Positions 1 through 8,816 are shown, numbered from the stretch's first letter. The stretch: DNA of 56,555 nt from Melioribacter roseus (GCA_020723165.1 DYJK01000009.1:1-56555), one strand, 5' to 3'. Notes: a model not told the origin generated them from the sequence alone. Numbers and translations are program-made.

Positions 1-122
1 CACATATCATAACCAGCATTAATAAAGTTCCCTTTCAAATTCCTTGTACATTTTTTCACTTGCATTATTCAATTTGAAAAGTTAAAATATAAACAAGACT
101 ATCAGTATTTTGTGGGAGAGCT

Positions 123-551
123 ATGAAATCACTTAAAGATTTACTTACATCCAGACCTCTGCATACTGTTTTATCGGGTTCATACATAATTGATGTTATT
201 CATTTTATGGCTGAACGGAATATCGGGCTTGTACCGGTATTATCAATCGATGGCAAATTGCTGGGTGTTTTTTCCGAAAGAGATTTAGTGCGCAGAGTGA
301 TTGCAAAAGAATTGGATCTTGCTTCTACTGTTGTTGATGAGGTAATGTCCAAAGATCTTGTGATTGCAGATGTGAATGAATCATACCAGGTTTGTCTAAA
401 AAAAATGAACGATAGAAAAACCCGCCATATATTAGTCATAGAAAATGAGAAAATGATTGGTATATTATCAATACGAGATTTATTAGAACTCGACATAAAA
501 GTGCAGCAAGAAACAATAGAAGTACTTCACAACTATATATACTCGAAATAA
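123..551 (+). CDS. CBS-domain pair protein
   Basis: This 142-residue soluble protein is built almost entirely of two CBS repeats, at roughly residues 8-60 and 72-132. The segments GVFSERDLVRRV and GILSIRDLLELD are the typical repeat ends. Tandem CBS domains usually bind adenine nucleotides and act as a regulatory sensor, but no catalytic or membrane domain is attached here, so the partner is unknown. The ATG follows GGGAGAG at good spacing, which supports this start. The gene is one base from the next gene and probably begins an operon that runs to aat. The family call is firm; the physiological role is not known. Confidence 0.9.
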   Translation: MKSLKDLLTSRPLHTVLSGSYIIDVIHFMAERNIGLVPVLSIDGKLLGVFSERDLVRRVIAKELDLASTVVDEVMSKDLVIADVNESYQVCLKKMNDRKTRHILVIENEKMIGILSIRDLLELDIKVQQETIEVLHNYIYSK

Positions 552-552
552 T

Positions 553-1044
553 ATGGATAATTTACTTTCCGGACAGCTCAATGCAGTCAGCATCATTCAG
601 TTAATGCTTGCACCGGCTATTATGATAAGCGCATGCGGTTTGTTATTACTTGGCATGAACAATCGTTACTCACTTGTTGTTAATAGAATAAGATTGCTGA
701 ATGAAGAGAAGCGAAGATTGCTTATGAAAGTTGGAGAAAAACCGATAACAACAGATGAAAATGTACGATTGGAAAGCATAGCAAAACAGATCAGCTTTTT
801 GGTTTACCGCGTTAAACTTGTCCGCAATTCTGTTTTAAGCTATGCAATTGCAGTAGGACTTTTTGTACTAACCTCGCTTCTTCTCGGAATTTCTTCGGTG
901 CTATCAATTTTTAAACTAAATTATTTTATCATAATTACTTTTCTTCTAGGAATGGTATCCGTATTAGCCGGGGTTTTATTTGCCGGTTTCGAGACGAAAA
1001 AAGGTTACGATATAATTAAGTTTGAAGTCCAGGCACATGAGTGA
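553..1044 (+). CDS. DUF2721-family membrane protein
   Basis: This 163-residue protein has an N-terminal hydrophobic segment (about residues 14-36), a charged middle containing RIRLLNEEKRRLL, and two C-terminal membrane segments (about 95-117 and 124-148). Size and layout fit the DUF2721 family of small integral membrane proteins, whose function is not established. The gene begins right after the CBS gene and its stop overlaps the probable aat start by eight bases, so the three genes are probably co-transcribed. The family assignment comes from general recall of the pattern and was not checked by a profile search. Confidence 0.75.
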   Translation: MDNLLSGQLNAVSIIQLMLAPAIMISACGLLLLGMNNRYSLVVNRIRLLNEEKRRLLMKVGEKPITTDENVRLESIAKQISFLVYRVKLVRNSVLSYAIAVGLFVLTSLLLGISSVLSIFKLNYFIIITFLLGMVSVLAGVLFAGFETKKGYDIIKFEVQAHE

Positions 1045-1636
1045 GGACAAATATCTTTCGAAGAAAGATTTTCTTAAACCTGAAAATATGATCCGTCTCT
1101 ATGCCCAGGGTGCGTTTCCCATGGCAGATGAATTCGGTGAAATTAATTGGTACTTGCCTGAAATTAGAACGATAATACCGCTTGGTAGTTATAACATTCC
1201 CCGTTCGCTTAAAAAATTTTTACATTCTTCTTATTTCGAATTTCAATACGATACTCATGTGCTGGATATAATACTGAAATGTGCGGAAAGAGAATCAACG
1301 TGGATTTCACCTGAACTGATTGAAGCATATAAAGGATTGATCGGACTTGGCAATCTTCATTCGGTAGAAGTGTTTCAAAATAAATTGCTGGTCGGCGGGT
1401 TATATGGTGTTGCTTACAAAGGTGCGTTCTTCGGCGAATCGATGTTTTCAAAAGTGCCCCAAGCTTCAAAATGTGCATTGGTAAAATTAATAGAACGTTT
1501 GAATGAAAAAGGTTTTGTTCTGCTCGATGTTCAGTACCAAACCGAACATTTGCAAATGTTTGGCGCTAAAGAAATCTCATTTGAGGATTTTAATAAACTA
1601 CTTACTAAAGCTTATTCCTCTGATATATTTTTTTAA
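1037..1636 (+). CDS. aat: Leucyl/phenylalanyl-tRNA-protein transferase
   Basis: This is the enzyme of the bacterial N-end rule that transfers Leu or Phe from charged tRNA to proteins with N-terminal Lys or Arg, marking them for ClpAP/ClpS degradation. The family motifs are in order: YAQGAFPMA, WYLPEIRTIIPL, the ESTWI segment, LHSVEVF, and GGLYGVAYKGAFFGESMFS. The 199-residue length is slightly short but normal. An in-frame TTG exists 15 bases upstream at 1022, but the ATG at 1037 gives the conserved length and has an AGG upstream, so I prefer it. The start overlaps the end of the DUF2721 gene. Confidence 0.93.
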   Translation: MSEDKYLSKKDFLKPENMIRLYAQGAFPMADEFGEINWYLPEIRTIIPLGSYNIPRSLKKFLHSSYFEFQYDTHVLDIILKCAERESTWISPELIEAYKGLIGLGNLHSVEVFQNKLLVGGLYGVAYKGAFFGESMFSKVPQASKCALVKLIERLNEKGFVLLDVQYQTEHLQMFGAKEISFEDFNKLLTKAYSSDIFF

Positions 1637-1799
1637 TAAAATTACTCCTTTCTAACCCCAACATTTTTGAAAATTAGTATATTTGCATCCGAAATATCTT
1701 ACTCTTACTGTAACTTAATTTATAATTTTACTTTAAACTTATCGATCAAGAGTAGGGTCATGGACGTGACTAAGAGATTAAATATAAATTGGAAAGGAA

Positions 1800-2483
1800 A
1801 TGAAAAAGGTTAATTTATTTATAGTAATTATTTTTTGTTTTACAACATTTTTATCGGCACAAACGGCCGGTGTAAGCTTTATGCTTGGTTCCCCACAAGG
1901 TGAATTCAGAAACAATGTCGATCGATTAGGTTATGGGTTACAATTGCAAGGAACGCTTTGGTCACCAAGCAAAGAAAGACCTTTTACGCTAGGATTAAAT
2001 CTCGGTTATTTGGTTTATGGAGAAGTAACCGATCATAGACCCTGGCCCGGATTCCCGGAAGTTACATTAGAAGTGAACCGCATGAATAGTCTGGCAAACT
2101 TACATCTTCTGCTTCAGATATCACCATTCACCGGAACATTAAGACCTTACATCGATGGATTATTTGGCGGTGCATATATTTTTACAACTTCAGAGGTACG
2201 AAGCGAAAACAGCGATGAACAGATTGCCCAGTCAACCAATTATGATGATTTCAATTTCAGCTATGGCGGCGGTATTGGATTGCTGCTTCAAATTTCCCAG
2301 GACTTAGGCGATGTAAAAACTTTATATCTGGATTTAAAAGCACGCTACATGTATGGTACAGAAGCACGTTATTTAACAGAGGAAGATATCGAAGTAGTTT
2401 CGCTGACAGAAGTTCGTTATAGACCGAGAGAATCTAAAACCGATCTTCTAACTTTTCATATAGGTGTAATAGCATATTTTTAA
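1800..2483 (+). CDS. Secreted outer-membrane beta-barrel-like protein
   Basis: This 227-residue protein has a Sec signal peptide (MKKVNLFIVIIFCFTTFLSA, cut near AQT) and a body of alternating aromatic and glycine-rich strands such as GYGLQLQGTLW, LGLNLGYLVYG and FSYGGGIGLLLQI. It ends in a C-terminal strand with a terminal Phe (IGVIAYF), as in outer-membrane barrels. It resembles small eight-stranded outer-membrane proteins of Bacteroidota, but no specific function can be assigned. GGAAAGGAA sits directly upstream of the ATG. The gene stands alone between aat and the class II aldolase. The 163-bp gap before it holds no recognisable element. Confidence 0.7.
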   Translation: MKKVNLFIVIIFCFTTFLSAQTAGVSFMLGSPQGEFRNNVDRLGYGLQLQGTLWSPSKERPFTLGLNLGYLVYGEVTDHRPWPGFPEVTLEVNRMNSLANLHLLLQISPFTGTLRPYIDGLFGGAYIFTTSEVRSENSDEQIAQSTNYDDFNFSYGGGIGLLLQISQDLGDVKTLYLDLKARYMYGTEARYLTEEDIEVVSLTEVRYRPRESKTDLLTFHIGVIAYF

Positions 2484-2551
2484 TATTAATACAATTTAAC
2501 AAGTACAGCTAAAATAAAACGATATTCATTTAATAATTAGTTAGGACAAAA

Positions 2552-3544
2552 ATGATAACTTACAAAGAACTCGGATTAGTAAACTCGAAAGAGCTATTCC
2601 AAAAAGCAGTAAAAGGCGGCTATGCAATACCAGCTTTTAATTTTAATAATCTTGAACAACTTCAAGCAATAATCGGTGCATGTGTAGAAGCCAAATCACC
2701 GGTAATTCTACAAGTTTCCAGTGGTGCACGTAAATATGCAAATCAAACTTTGCTGAAACATCTTGCAAAAGGTGCAGTCGATTATGCTCATGAACTTGGT
2801 TACGATATTCCGATTGTACTCCATCTCGATCACGGCGACACGTTTGAGTTGTGCAAATCGTGTGTGGAATCCGGATTTTCATCGGTAATGATTGACGGCT
2901 CGCATCACCCTTACGAAAAGAACGTTGAACTTACCGCGCAAGTTGTAGAATACGCACACAAATATGATGTAAGCGTTGAAGGCGAACTCGGAGTTTTAGC
3001 CGGCATTGAAGATGAAGTTTCGAGCGAAGTTACACACTATACCAAACCGGAAGAAGTGGAAGACTTTGTTAAAAAGACCGGCGTTGATTCGCTTGCAATT
3101 TCAATTGGTACATCACACGGTGCAAACAAATTTACACCGGCTCAATGCACACGCAATGAAGACGGTATTCTTGTTCCGCCGCCGCTTCGTTTTGATATTC
3201 TTGAAGAATGTGAGAAAAGAATCCCGGGTTTCCCCATAGTTCTGCACGGCGCTTCTTCCGTTCCGGTTGATCTTGTAAAAATAATAAATAGTAATGGCGG
3301 TAAATTAAAAGATGCAGTCGGTATTCCTGAAGATCAATTACGCAGAGCGGCTGCTTCCGCAGTTTGCAAAGTTAATATCGATTCGGACGGCAGATTGGCG
3401 ATGACTGCTGCAGTTAGGAAAGCGTTTGCAGATAACCCGGCGGAGTTTGATCCACGCAAATATTTAGGTCCGGCTCGTGATTCATTGAAAAAACTTTACA
3501 TACATAAAGTTACAAATGTATTGGGAAGTGCTGGAAGAGCGTAA
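2552..3544 (+). CDS. fba: Class II fructose-bisphosphate aldolase
   Basis: This Zn-dependent aldolase interconverts fructose 1,6-bisphosphate with glyceraldehyde 3-phosphate and dihydroxyacetone phosphate in glycolysis and gluconeogenesis. In the 330-residue protein the HLDHGD motif supplies the catalytic Asp93 and Zn ligand His94; further expected metal or substrate residues are Glu145 in VEGELG, His189 in GTSHG, and His232 in LHGAS. The length fits the family. TTAGGACAAAA lies upstream of the ATG. A clear intrinsic terminator follows at 3591-3623, so the gene seems to be a single transcription unit. The second, unrelated aldolase gene lies 544 bp downstream on the same strand. Confidence 0.96.
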   Translation: MITYKELGLVNSKELFQKAVKGGYAIPAFNFNNLEQLQAIIGACVEAKSPVILQVSSGARKYANQTLLKHLAKGAVDYAHELGYDIPIVLHLDHGDTFELCKSCVESGFSSVMIDGSHHPYEKNVELTAQVVEYAHKYDVSVEGELGVLAGIEDEVSSEVTHYTKPEEVEDFVKKTGVDSLAISIGTSHGANKFTPAQCTRNEDGILVPPPLRFDILEECEKRIPGFPIVLHGASSVPVDLVKIINSNGGKLKDAVGIPEDQLRRAAASAVCKVNIDSDGRLAMTAAVRKAFADNPAEFDPRKYLGPARDSLKKLYIHKVTNVLGSAGRA

Positions 3545-3553
3545 CTCTTAAAG

Positions 3554-3581
3554 TACTTAGTACAAAGTATTTAGTATTGAG
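3554..3581. repeat. Degenerate heptanucleotide tandem repeat, 4 units
   Basis: Four consecutive 7-base units follow the TAnnnAG pattern, for example TACTTAG and TATTTAG. They lie between the fba stop codon and its terminator. Other runs with a 7- or 14-base period occur at 5189, 5260, 21153, 34431 and 43364. Confidence 0.65.
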
Positions 3582-3590
3582 ATAATATTA

Positions 3591-3623
3591 AAAAAGGGCG
3601 GTTCGGTGAACTGCCCTTTTTGT
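3591..3623 (+). terminator. Intrinsic terminator of class II aldolase gene
   Basis: The 9-bp stem GGGCGGTTC / GAACTGCCC (3596-3604 with 3608-3616, one G-U pair) has a three-base loop. It is preceded by A-rich sequence and followed by TTTTT at 3617-3621. This is a textbook Rho-independent terminator. Confidence 0.9.
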
Positions 3624-3711
3624 TTATATAACTAAATTTGCTAATTGAGAATTAAGTTTCACTAGTGTACTTCGCTCAAATAAATATGCACTTATTTACA
3701 AGATTTTGTTA

Positions 3712-3749
3712 CACAGAGTAACACTGAGTAGGCACAGAGAACCACCGAG
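3712..3749. repeat. CACAGAG-type repeat cluster with about 10.5-base spacing
   Basis: CACAGAG, CACTGAG, CACAGAG and CACCGAG start at 3712, 3722, 3733 and 3743, which is about one helical turn apart. The complementary phrase TCTCTGTGGAA follows at 3759-3769. A related CTCTGTG / CACAGAG pair occurs at 17636-17663. Confidence 0.55.
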
Positions 3750-3996
3750 TTATTTCATTTCTCTGTGGAACTAAAAAGATGTACCGAAGCGTTAGGGACA
3801 GTACATTAGCGAATTTCTTTTCACACACATAAATATTTTTAACAGCGTAGCTATTCCCCTCTTGAGAGGGGAAACAAAAAGTTTATCCCGTTGTTTTTTA
3901 GCGGAAGGGAGTGTTTTTTATTTTTTATCTCTTTCAACAGAATGTAAATCTCTTTTGCGTCCTTGAATGAAAACCTTTTATCCATCAGTTCAAAAA

Positions 3997-4034
3997 TTTT
4001 TGTGCAAAATGAAAAAACGATTTGCTAACTTTGC
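3997..4034 (+). promoter_or_regulatory. Candidate Bacteroidota-type promoter of fbaB
   Basis: TAACTTTGC at 4026-4034 matches the Bacteroidota -7 consensus TAnnTTTG. TTTTTG at 3997-4002 could be the -33 element, although the 23-base spacer is a little longer than usual. The box lies about 55 bases before the preferred start codon. Confidence 0.45.
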
Positions 4035-4088
4035 ACAAGAGAGCATCCACCCACTTACACAATAAAATCAAGAAAGATGAGGTCAGCT

Positions 4089-5150
4089 ATGATCGATAAA
4101 ATTAAAGAATACCTTGGAAGCGAGGCAGATTCTCTTTTGAACTACAAAGCAAAATTTTCAAAAGAAAAATTGCATTTGCCCGGACCTGATTGGGTAGATA
4201 GAATATTCGCTCAGTCCGATAGAAACATTAACGTTCTAAAAAATTTGGAATGGATGTATCAAACCGGCAGACTCGCCGGCACCGGATATTTATCAATTCT
4301 TCCGGTTGATCAAGGAATCGAACATTCTGCCGGAGCTTCGTTTGCAAAAAACCCGGATTATTTTGATTCGGAGAATATTGTTAAACTTGCAATTGAAGGC
4401 AGTTGCAACGCAGTTGCTTCAACACTCGGCGTGCTTGGCTCTGTTGCAAGAAAATATGCACACAAAATCCCTTTCATACTCAAAATCAATCACAACGAAT
4501 TATTAACATTCCCGAATAAAGCAGACCAAATCATGTTTGCAAAAATTGAACAAGCATGGGATATGGGCGCAGCCGCAGTAGGTGCAACAATCTATTTCGG
4601 TTCCGAAGAAAGCGGAAGACAAATCGTTGAAGTGAGCGAAGCGTTTCAATACGCGCACGAGCTCGGCTTGGCAACAATTTTGTGGTGCTACTTGAGAAAT
4701 CCCGATTTCAAAAAAGATAAAGATTATCATGTCTCTGCCGACTTAACCGGACAGGCAAATCATCTCGGCGTTACAATTCAAGCGGATATTATCAAACAAA
4801 AATTGCCTGAAAATAACGGCGGCTACACTGCACTCAACATAGGTAATTCTTCGTACGGAAAAATTGATAAACGTGTTTACACTGAACTAACAACAGAACA
4901 CCCGATTGATTTAACACGCTATCAAGTTATGAATAATTATATGGGGCGTGCCGGATTAATCAACAGCGGTGGTGCTTCCGGCGAAAATGATTTTGCAGAA
5001 GCAACTCGAACCGCAGTTATTAACAAACGTGCCGGCGGAATGGGATTAATTTCCGGACGCAAAGCTTTCCAGCGTCCGCTTGCAGAAGGTGTTAAATTGC
5101 TGAATGCAATTCAAGATGTTTACCTTTGCAAGGAAGTAACAGTGGCGTGA
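4089..5150 (+). CDS. fbaB: Class I (FbaB/DhnA-type) fructose-bisphosphate aldolase
   Basis: This 353-residue protein is very similar to E. coli FbaB along its whole length, including [50 protein letters not shown] and [10 protein letters not shown]. It catalyses the same aldol cleavage and condensation as the class II enzyme by a Schiff-base mechanism; ADIIKQK carries a candidate lysine. An in-frame ATG exists at 4077, but the ATG at 4089 is preceded by GATGAGG at normal spacing and matches the family N-terminus, so I chose it. FbaB-type enzymes are often linked to gluconeogenic growth. A terminator follows at 5206-5232. Confidence 0.95.
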   Translation: MIDKIKEYLGSEADSLLNYKAKFSKEKLHLPGPDWVDRIFAQSDRNINVLKNLEWMYQTGRLAGTGYLSILPVDQGIEHSAGASFAKNPDYFDSENIVKLAIEGSCNAVASTLGVLGSVARKYAHKIPFILKINHNELLTFPNKADQIMFAKIEQAWDMGAAAVGATIYFGSEESGRQIVEVSEAFQYAHELGLATILWCYLRNPDFKKDKDYHVSADLTGQANHLGVTIQADIIKQKLPENNGGYTALNIGNSSYGKIDKRVYTELTTEHPIDLTRYQVMNNYMGRAGLINSGGASGENDFAEATRTAVINKRAGGMGLISGRKAFQRPLAEGVKLLNAIQDVYLCKEVTVA

Positions 5151-5188
5151 AAAAAAGAAGTCAGTCCAAAGGACTCCTTCGGAGAAGA

Positions 5189-5209
5189 CAGAATTCAGTA
5201 GTCAGAAAA
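5189..5209. repeat. Short heptamer-period repeat
   Basis: Three 7-base units such as TCAGTAG and TCAGAAA directly precede the terminator stem. Just upstream, 5166-5186 holds small hairpin phrases (GTCC...GGAC and CTCC...GGAG). It is short, so support is moderate and comes mainly from similarity to the other runs. Confidence 0.4.
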
Positions 5210-5232
5210 GCGGCTTGATGAGCCGCTTTTTT
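5206..5232. terminator. Bidirectional terminator between fbaB and cytochrome gene
   Basis: AAAAGCGGCT / AGCCGCTTTT forms a perfect 10-bp stem around a five-base loop (5216-5220). It has a T run on the plus-strand side and an A run on the other, so it can end both fbaB and the convergent minus-strand operon. Confidence 0.9.
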
Positions 5233-5259
5233 TATGAATGCATTAATGGATGTGTCTTT

Positions 5260-5294
5260 ATCTCAATACTAAAATCTCAGTACTCAAATCTCGT
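5260..5294. repeat. 14-base-period tandem repeat (2.5 units)
   Basis: Alternating heptamers ATCTCAA/ATCTCAG and TACTAAA/TACTCAA give two near-identical 14-base units and a partial third, ATCTCGT. The run lies downstream of the terminator and ends about 10 bases before the stop codon of the minus-strand cytochrome gene. The same word TCTCAATACT reappears at 34501-34510. Confidence 0.65.
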
Positions 5295-5303
5295 TAAACA
5301 TTT

Positions 5304-5723
5304 TTATCTCGTCTGCAAATACTCAGCAATCTTTCCAAGGTCTTTCACATCAAGGTTGCCGTACGAAGGCATAACAATACCTTTGTATTTTTCACGATAC
5401 TCATCAAATCTAGAATCACCACTGTAAGCTGATGGATTACGTAAATAGTTTAATAACCCGTCACGTGTCCAATGTTCTTTTATATTTACCAGCGCCGGTG
5501 CCATTTTTGTACCATTCAAATCTTGCCCATGACAAGTAATACAACCATTCTGTTTAATAAGAGTTAAACCATCTGCATCTTGCGAAGATGGCTGTTGTTG
5601 CTGCGGTACGTAATTTTCATTCATAACTGGCGTAGTCTCTTCTTCTTTCGTTACTCTACCCAAAATAAATAAAATTAAAAATAATCCTAAAAAAGCAGCA
5701 ACCCATTTTTGTGCATTAGTCAT
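5304..5723 (-). CDS. Membrane-anchored monohaem cytochrome c
   Basis: The 139-residue protein has an uncleaved N-terminal membrane anchor (about residues 8-23, AAFLGLFLILFILG), a Gln/Pro-rich linker (QQQQPSS), and a C-terminal class I cytochrome c domain. CITCH is the haem attachment site, and Met in VMPSYG is the likely distal ligand. It faces the periplasm and probably carries electrons between respiratory complexes. The short GTKMAPAL and LRNPSAY segments are typical of small cbb3/alternative-complex-type cytochromes. It lies just downstream of the amidase gene on the same strand with a 62-bp gap. The electron donor and acceptor cannot be told from here. Confidence 0.9.
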   Translation of the reverse strand: MTNAQKWVAAFLGLFLILFILGRVTKEEETTPVMNENYVPQQQQPSSQDADGLTLIKQNGCITCHGQDLNGTKMAPALVNIKEHWTRDGLLNYLRNPSAYSGDSRFDEYREKYKGIVMPSYGNLDVKDLGKIAEYLQTR

Positions 5724-5785
5724 TTAATCTACCTTTCATAAAAATTTATAATGTAAAGTTAAATTGGTCGTTATTATTAAACAAA

Positions 5786-7402
5786 TTAATCTGTGCTTTC
5801 AACTTTTATAGTTTCATCATAATACTGTTTGAATTTTTTGATAGAATTGAAAATCGATTCGGCTATTTCATTTTGCCCGGCGGAACTATTTAAATATGCC
5901 TCATCTTTCCGGTTTGAAAGAAAGCCGGTTTCAACTAAAACACTAGGCATTGACGCCCCGACCAATACGTAAAACCCGGCTTGTTTAATGCCGAGCGAAG
6001 GTATTCCAACGTTCTTTTTCCAATCCTGGTTAAGAACGTCAGAAAACTTTTCGGAGTAACGCATATATTGAGAATGCGCCATACTAACAAGAATAAAATT
6101 TTCATCCGTTAATTGCTGGTACCGGTTAGGATTGTCTTCGTACTTGATAACACTGTTCTCAAATTCTGCTATTTGTATTGCTTCTTTTGTTCTACCGGGG
6201 CGTAAAAGATAAACTTCAAATCCGCGATGGCTTATATCCTTTTGAACGGTTGAGTTACAATGAATCGAAATAAATAATTTACCGCCGGCTTCGTTTGCAA
6301 TCTTACCCCGTTTATAAAGTTCTATGAATTCGTCCGTTTTGCGAGTGTATACAACTTTAACACTTTCAAATTTCTTTTCGATCAATTTCCCAAGTTTAAG
6401 TGCAACTGCTAAATTCACATCTTTTTCCCTTACGCCGGTCATACCAATCGCACCGGGGTCTTTACCTCCGTGCCCGGCGTCGATTACAACAACATCAAAT
6501 TCCCATTTAGATTTAACATCTGTTGAATCTGATAATTGATCATCGAACAATGTGTTTTGTATCGTTATCAAAATATCATTACTCTCAACATCTTTAAATG
6601 CTTGCGATCCCGAATAACCTTCGGATAACGAAAACTCCAACTGAAAATTCTTTTGTGATAAAGCTACCCTCTTAAATTGTTTTACTAATCCGGCAGCTTT
6701 AAATTGTTTTGTCAGGTCCGGTGTTATAGTAATACCCGGGAAAAACACATACAGAGTATTTTCATTAATTGAATATCGAGGTACAATAATTTTTTTAGAA
6801 GATTTTAACCTTATCAAAGTACCGTTCGATTTTTCTTCAATCTCAATCCCGTAAATGTCATACTTAGAATCTACCTTCCCGGTTTCTTTAATTTCTTTAT
6901 CGTCACTGCTCTGTTTGAGCGAGGTAAGGAAAAAAATTTCTTCCGAGTAAGGTTCCTTGGTAACCGAAACAGTTTGAGTTTTGTTATCGAGAATAATTTT
7001 CCTTCCATAGCAAACGCTGAAATAATCGATGCAGTAATTGAGAGGTATGTAAATTTCATCTTTTATTAAGAGTGTTGATATCGGCAACTGGTAAATATTT
7101 TGTGTGTTATCAACTTTACGGGTTAATATTACAAACTGATTTTTAGCAGTAAACTTTAATGTGTAGTTAGAAAATTTAGCTTCCAGCTTCGCCGCTTCTT
7201 TGTTGTAATAGTGATTTGCTGAAAGCATGTTACTTAGTTCCTTGACCGGGACAAAAAGATTTCCCCTTTTAACAACAAATGATAAATGATTTTTTTTCCC
7301 GTTTACATCAATTAATAATTTCGACTTCTCTTGAGCGGAAATCTGTGGAATTGCAATAATCAACATTAATATTAATAGTGTAGAAATTTTATTCTTCATC
7401 AT
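5786..7402 (-). CDS. N-acetylmuramoyl-L-alanine amidase (Amidase_3)
   Basis: This secreted peptidoglycan hydrolase cuts the bond between MurNAc and the stem peptide. After a signal peptide (KISTLLILMLIIAIPQISAQ), an N-terminal region about 30-130 resembles a stalk or copper-amine-oxidase N-like fold, and an AMIN-like region follows (about 180-275). The Amidase_3 domain fills the C-terminal half: DAGHGGKDPGA (Zn His), EKDVNLA (Zn Glu), SIHCNS (Zn His) and VETGFLSN (catalytic Glu). A TTG at 7405 is possible, but the ATG at 7402 overlaps the stop of the upstream gene as TGATG, indicating translational coupling. Its role is probably cell separation or wall remodelling. Confidence 0.93.
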   Translation of the reverse strand: MMKNKISTLLILMLIIAIPQISAQEKSKLLIDVNGKKNHLSFVVKRGNLFVPVKELSNMLSANHYYNKEAAKLEAKFSNYTLKFTAKNQFVILTRKVDNTQNIYQLPISTLLIKDEIYIPLNYCIDYFSVCYGRKIILDNKTQTVSVTKEPYSEEIFFLTSLKQSSDDKEIKETGKVDSKYDIYGIEIEEKSNGTLIRLKSSKKIIVPRYSINENTLYVFFPGITITPDLTKQFKAAGLVKQFKRVALSQKNFQLEFSLSEGYSGSQAFKDVESNDILITIQNTLFDDQLSDSTDVKSKWEFDVVVIDAGHGGKDPGAIGMTGVREKDVNLAVALKLGKLIEKKFESVKVVYTRKTDEFIELYKRGKIANEAGGKLFISIHCNSTVQKDISHRGFEVYLLRPGRTKEAIQIAEFENSVIKYEDNPNRYQQLTDENFILVSMAHSQYMRYSEKFSDVLNQDWKKNVGIPSLGIKQAGFYVLVGASMPSVLVETGFLSNRKDEAYLNSSAGQNEIAESIFNSIKKFKQYYDETIKVESTD

Positions 7403-7995
7403 CAACCGATAAATGGAATTATAAAACCGCTTCGCTTCTTATATTTTAGAAAATCTTCTTTAAAATGCTTCTCAAGTAATCTTTCTTCGTTTTTGGCACG
7501 CATTATAAAAAGCGGCAGTTCAACCAACAAAACCAATGGAACAACAATGTAGTTCAACAAAGCTAATCCGGCACCCAGATCGGACAATATTTGGCCAACG
7601 TACTGAGGATGCCGTACAAATTTATAAACTCCGGATGTAACCAATTTATGATCTTTCAAAACAACTATATCGGGCGCATAATTAGTGCCGAGATTTTTAT
7701 ATGCTAATACTTGCAGCCACGAAAAAATTATGAATATACACAACCCAACATAGCGCAAAGTTTCCAATTCCTTATTTCCGCTTAAAGAAGCAACCTTAAA
7801 GACACCGGCAATTATCAACACAAGTATCAATGCGGAAAAATTTGGTGGTAGCTTTTGCAGAAAAGTAACTGGTCGATCCACAACCTTAGTTATCGATGTT
7901 TTTAACCCTTTTTTAGCACCACTATAATTTGCAGATATTGAAACAAACAGATTTATTGCCACAAGCAAGTTTACCGGATCCATCTCAGCCGCCAA
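7402..7995 (-). CDS. Isoprenylcysteine/phospholipid methyltransferase-like membrane protein
   Basis: The 197-residue protein has about four or five membrane segments and the ICMT/PEMT motif VTSGVYKFVRHPQYVGQIL followed by the C-terminal PLFIMRAKNEERLLEKHF. In this family RHPxY and the C-terminal Glu pair bind S-adenosylmethionine. Bacterial members methylate lipids or other small hydrophobic substrates, and the substrate here is unknown. The start could be ATG 7995 or the Met at codon 5. It is the first gene of the operon with the amidase. The 236-bp gap upstream separates it from the divergent pilin-like cluster and shows no clear element. Confidence 0.82.
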   Translation of the reverse strand: MAAEMDPVNLLVAINLFVSISANYSGAKKGLKTSITKVVDRPVTFLQKLPPNFSALILVLIIAGVFKVASLSGNKELETLRYVGLCIFIIFSWLQVLAYKNLGTNYAPDIVVLKDHKLVTSGVYKFVRHPQYVGQILSDLGAGLALLNYIVVPLVLLVELPLFIMRAKNEERLLEKHFKEDFLKYKKRSGFIIPFIG

Positions 7996-8231
7996 TCAAA
8001 TTTTACTGATTTTTTAATCTAATATACCAACTTTCGGTTTAATTTATGAATACGCCGTTAGTAAACTATAAGATATTCCAATACTACATGTTAATATTAC
8101 ATCAACCTACGGGCAACTCTACAAAAATTAATTTGTGATGAAAAAAACAGAGATGTTTCTTAGCACAATATTTGATTAGAAATAGATGGTAATTTTTCAT
8201 ATTTTTTTAGCGGCTTAAGAAAAGAGAAACA

Positions 8232-8816
8232 ATGAATACCGGGCAAATGTTAATTACTATTGGCGCTGTGTTCCTTCTTGCGCTTGTTATTTTAAGAGTG
8301 AATACAAATTTCTTCAGTACACAATCGGTATTGTATAATACTCAATTTGGTGTTATGGCAGTTTCATTGGGCACTTCGGTAATAGAAGAAGCTGGAAGCA
8401 AGGCATTTGATAAAGCAACAGACACTACTTCCATAAGTAATGTTCTTAATTTAACAGCCGCCGGTAGTTTGGGTCCCGAGGCGGGAGAGGCTTATCCTAA
8501 CTTTGATGACTTCGACGACTATGATGGATTCAGCAAGATTGTCTCACCGGATTCTGCAAGTATCATAAGATTTTACGGATTTGGATACCCGGCTTATAAA
8601 CAAATTGATACTTCACTAAAATCAGCAATTTATAAAATTGATTGTGTTGTTGATTACGTAAATCCAACTGCACCGGATGTCCCCGTAACTTCTCAAAGAT
8701 GGCATAAGCGATTAAGAGTAACCATAACAAGTCCGCAGTTTCATGATACACTCAGTTATGCTAGTAGGGATACTTTACGAATATCAACAATTTTTAGTTA
8801 TTGGTACTTTAGGTGA
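8232..8816 (+). CDS. PilV-like atypical minor pilin candidate
   Basis: The 194-residue protein begins with MNTGQ and a single hydrophobic helix (about residues 6-24, LITIGAVFLLALVILRV). A globular region of acidic and beta-rich character follows. Size, position and N-terminal helix resemble PilV-type minor pilins, but the usual prepilin leader (basic residues, Gly, then Phe-Thr-Leu-Ile-Glu) is missing. A downstream DDFDDYD stretch is strongly acidic. AAGAAAAGAG supports the start. It is the first of four tightly spaced genes and the next starts three bases later. The family is inferred from architecture and neighbours; no function is proven. Confidence 0.55.
   Translation: MNTGQMLITIGAVFLLALVILRVNTNFFSTQSVLYNTQFGVMAVSLGTSVIEEAGSKAFDKATDTTSISNVLNLTAAGSLGPEAGEAYPNFDDFDDYDGFSKIVSPDSASIIRFYGFGYPAYKQIDTSLKSAIYKIDCVVDYVNPTAPDVPVTSQRWHKRLRVTITSPQFHDTLSYASRDTLRISTIFSYWYFR

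Larger units (their letters stand above)
3545..4088. other. 544-bp gene-free region between the two aldolase genes
   Basis: No coding region is supported here. From left to right it contains the heptamer run (3554-3581), the terminator (3591-3623), a 10-11-base-spaced CACAGAG cluster (3712-3749) with TCTCTGTGGAA at 3759-3769, a 9-bp inverted repeat around CCCCTCT / AGAGGGG (3854-3873), and the probable fbaB promoter (3997-4034). The clustering of unrelated repeats suggests a relaxed intergenic region where repeat sequences accumulate. Confidence 0.6.

Noticed and set aside
1660-1799. Promoter from TATATTTG at about 1678 before the outer-membrane protein gene
   Set aside because: A -33 element at suitable distance was not found, and the box is over 100 bases from the start codon.
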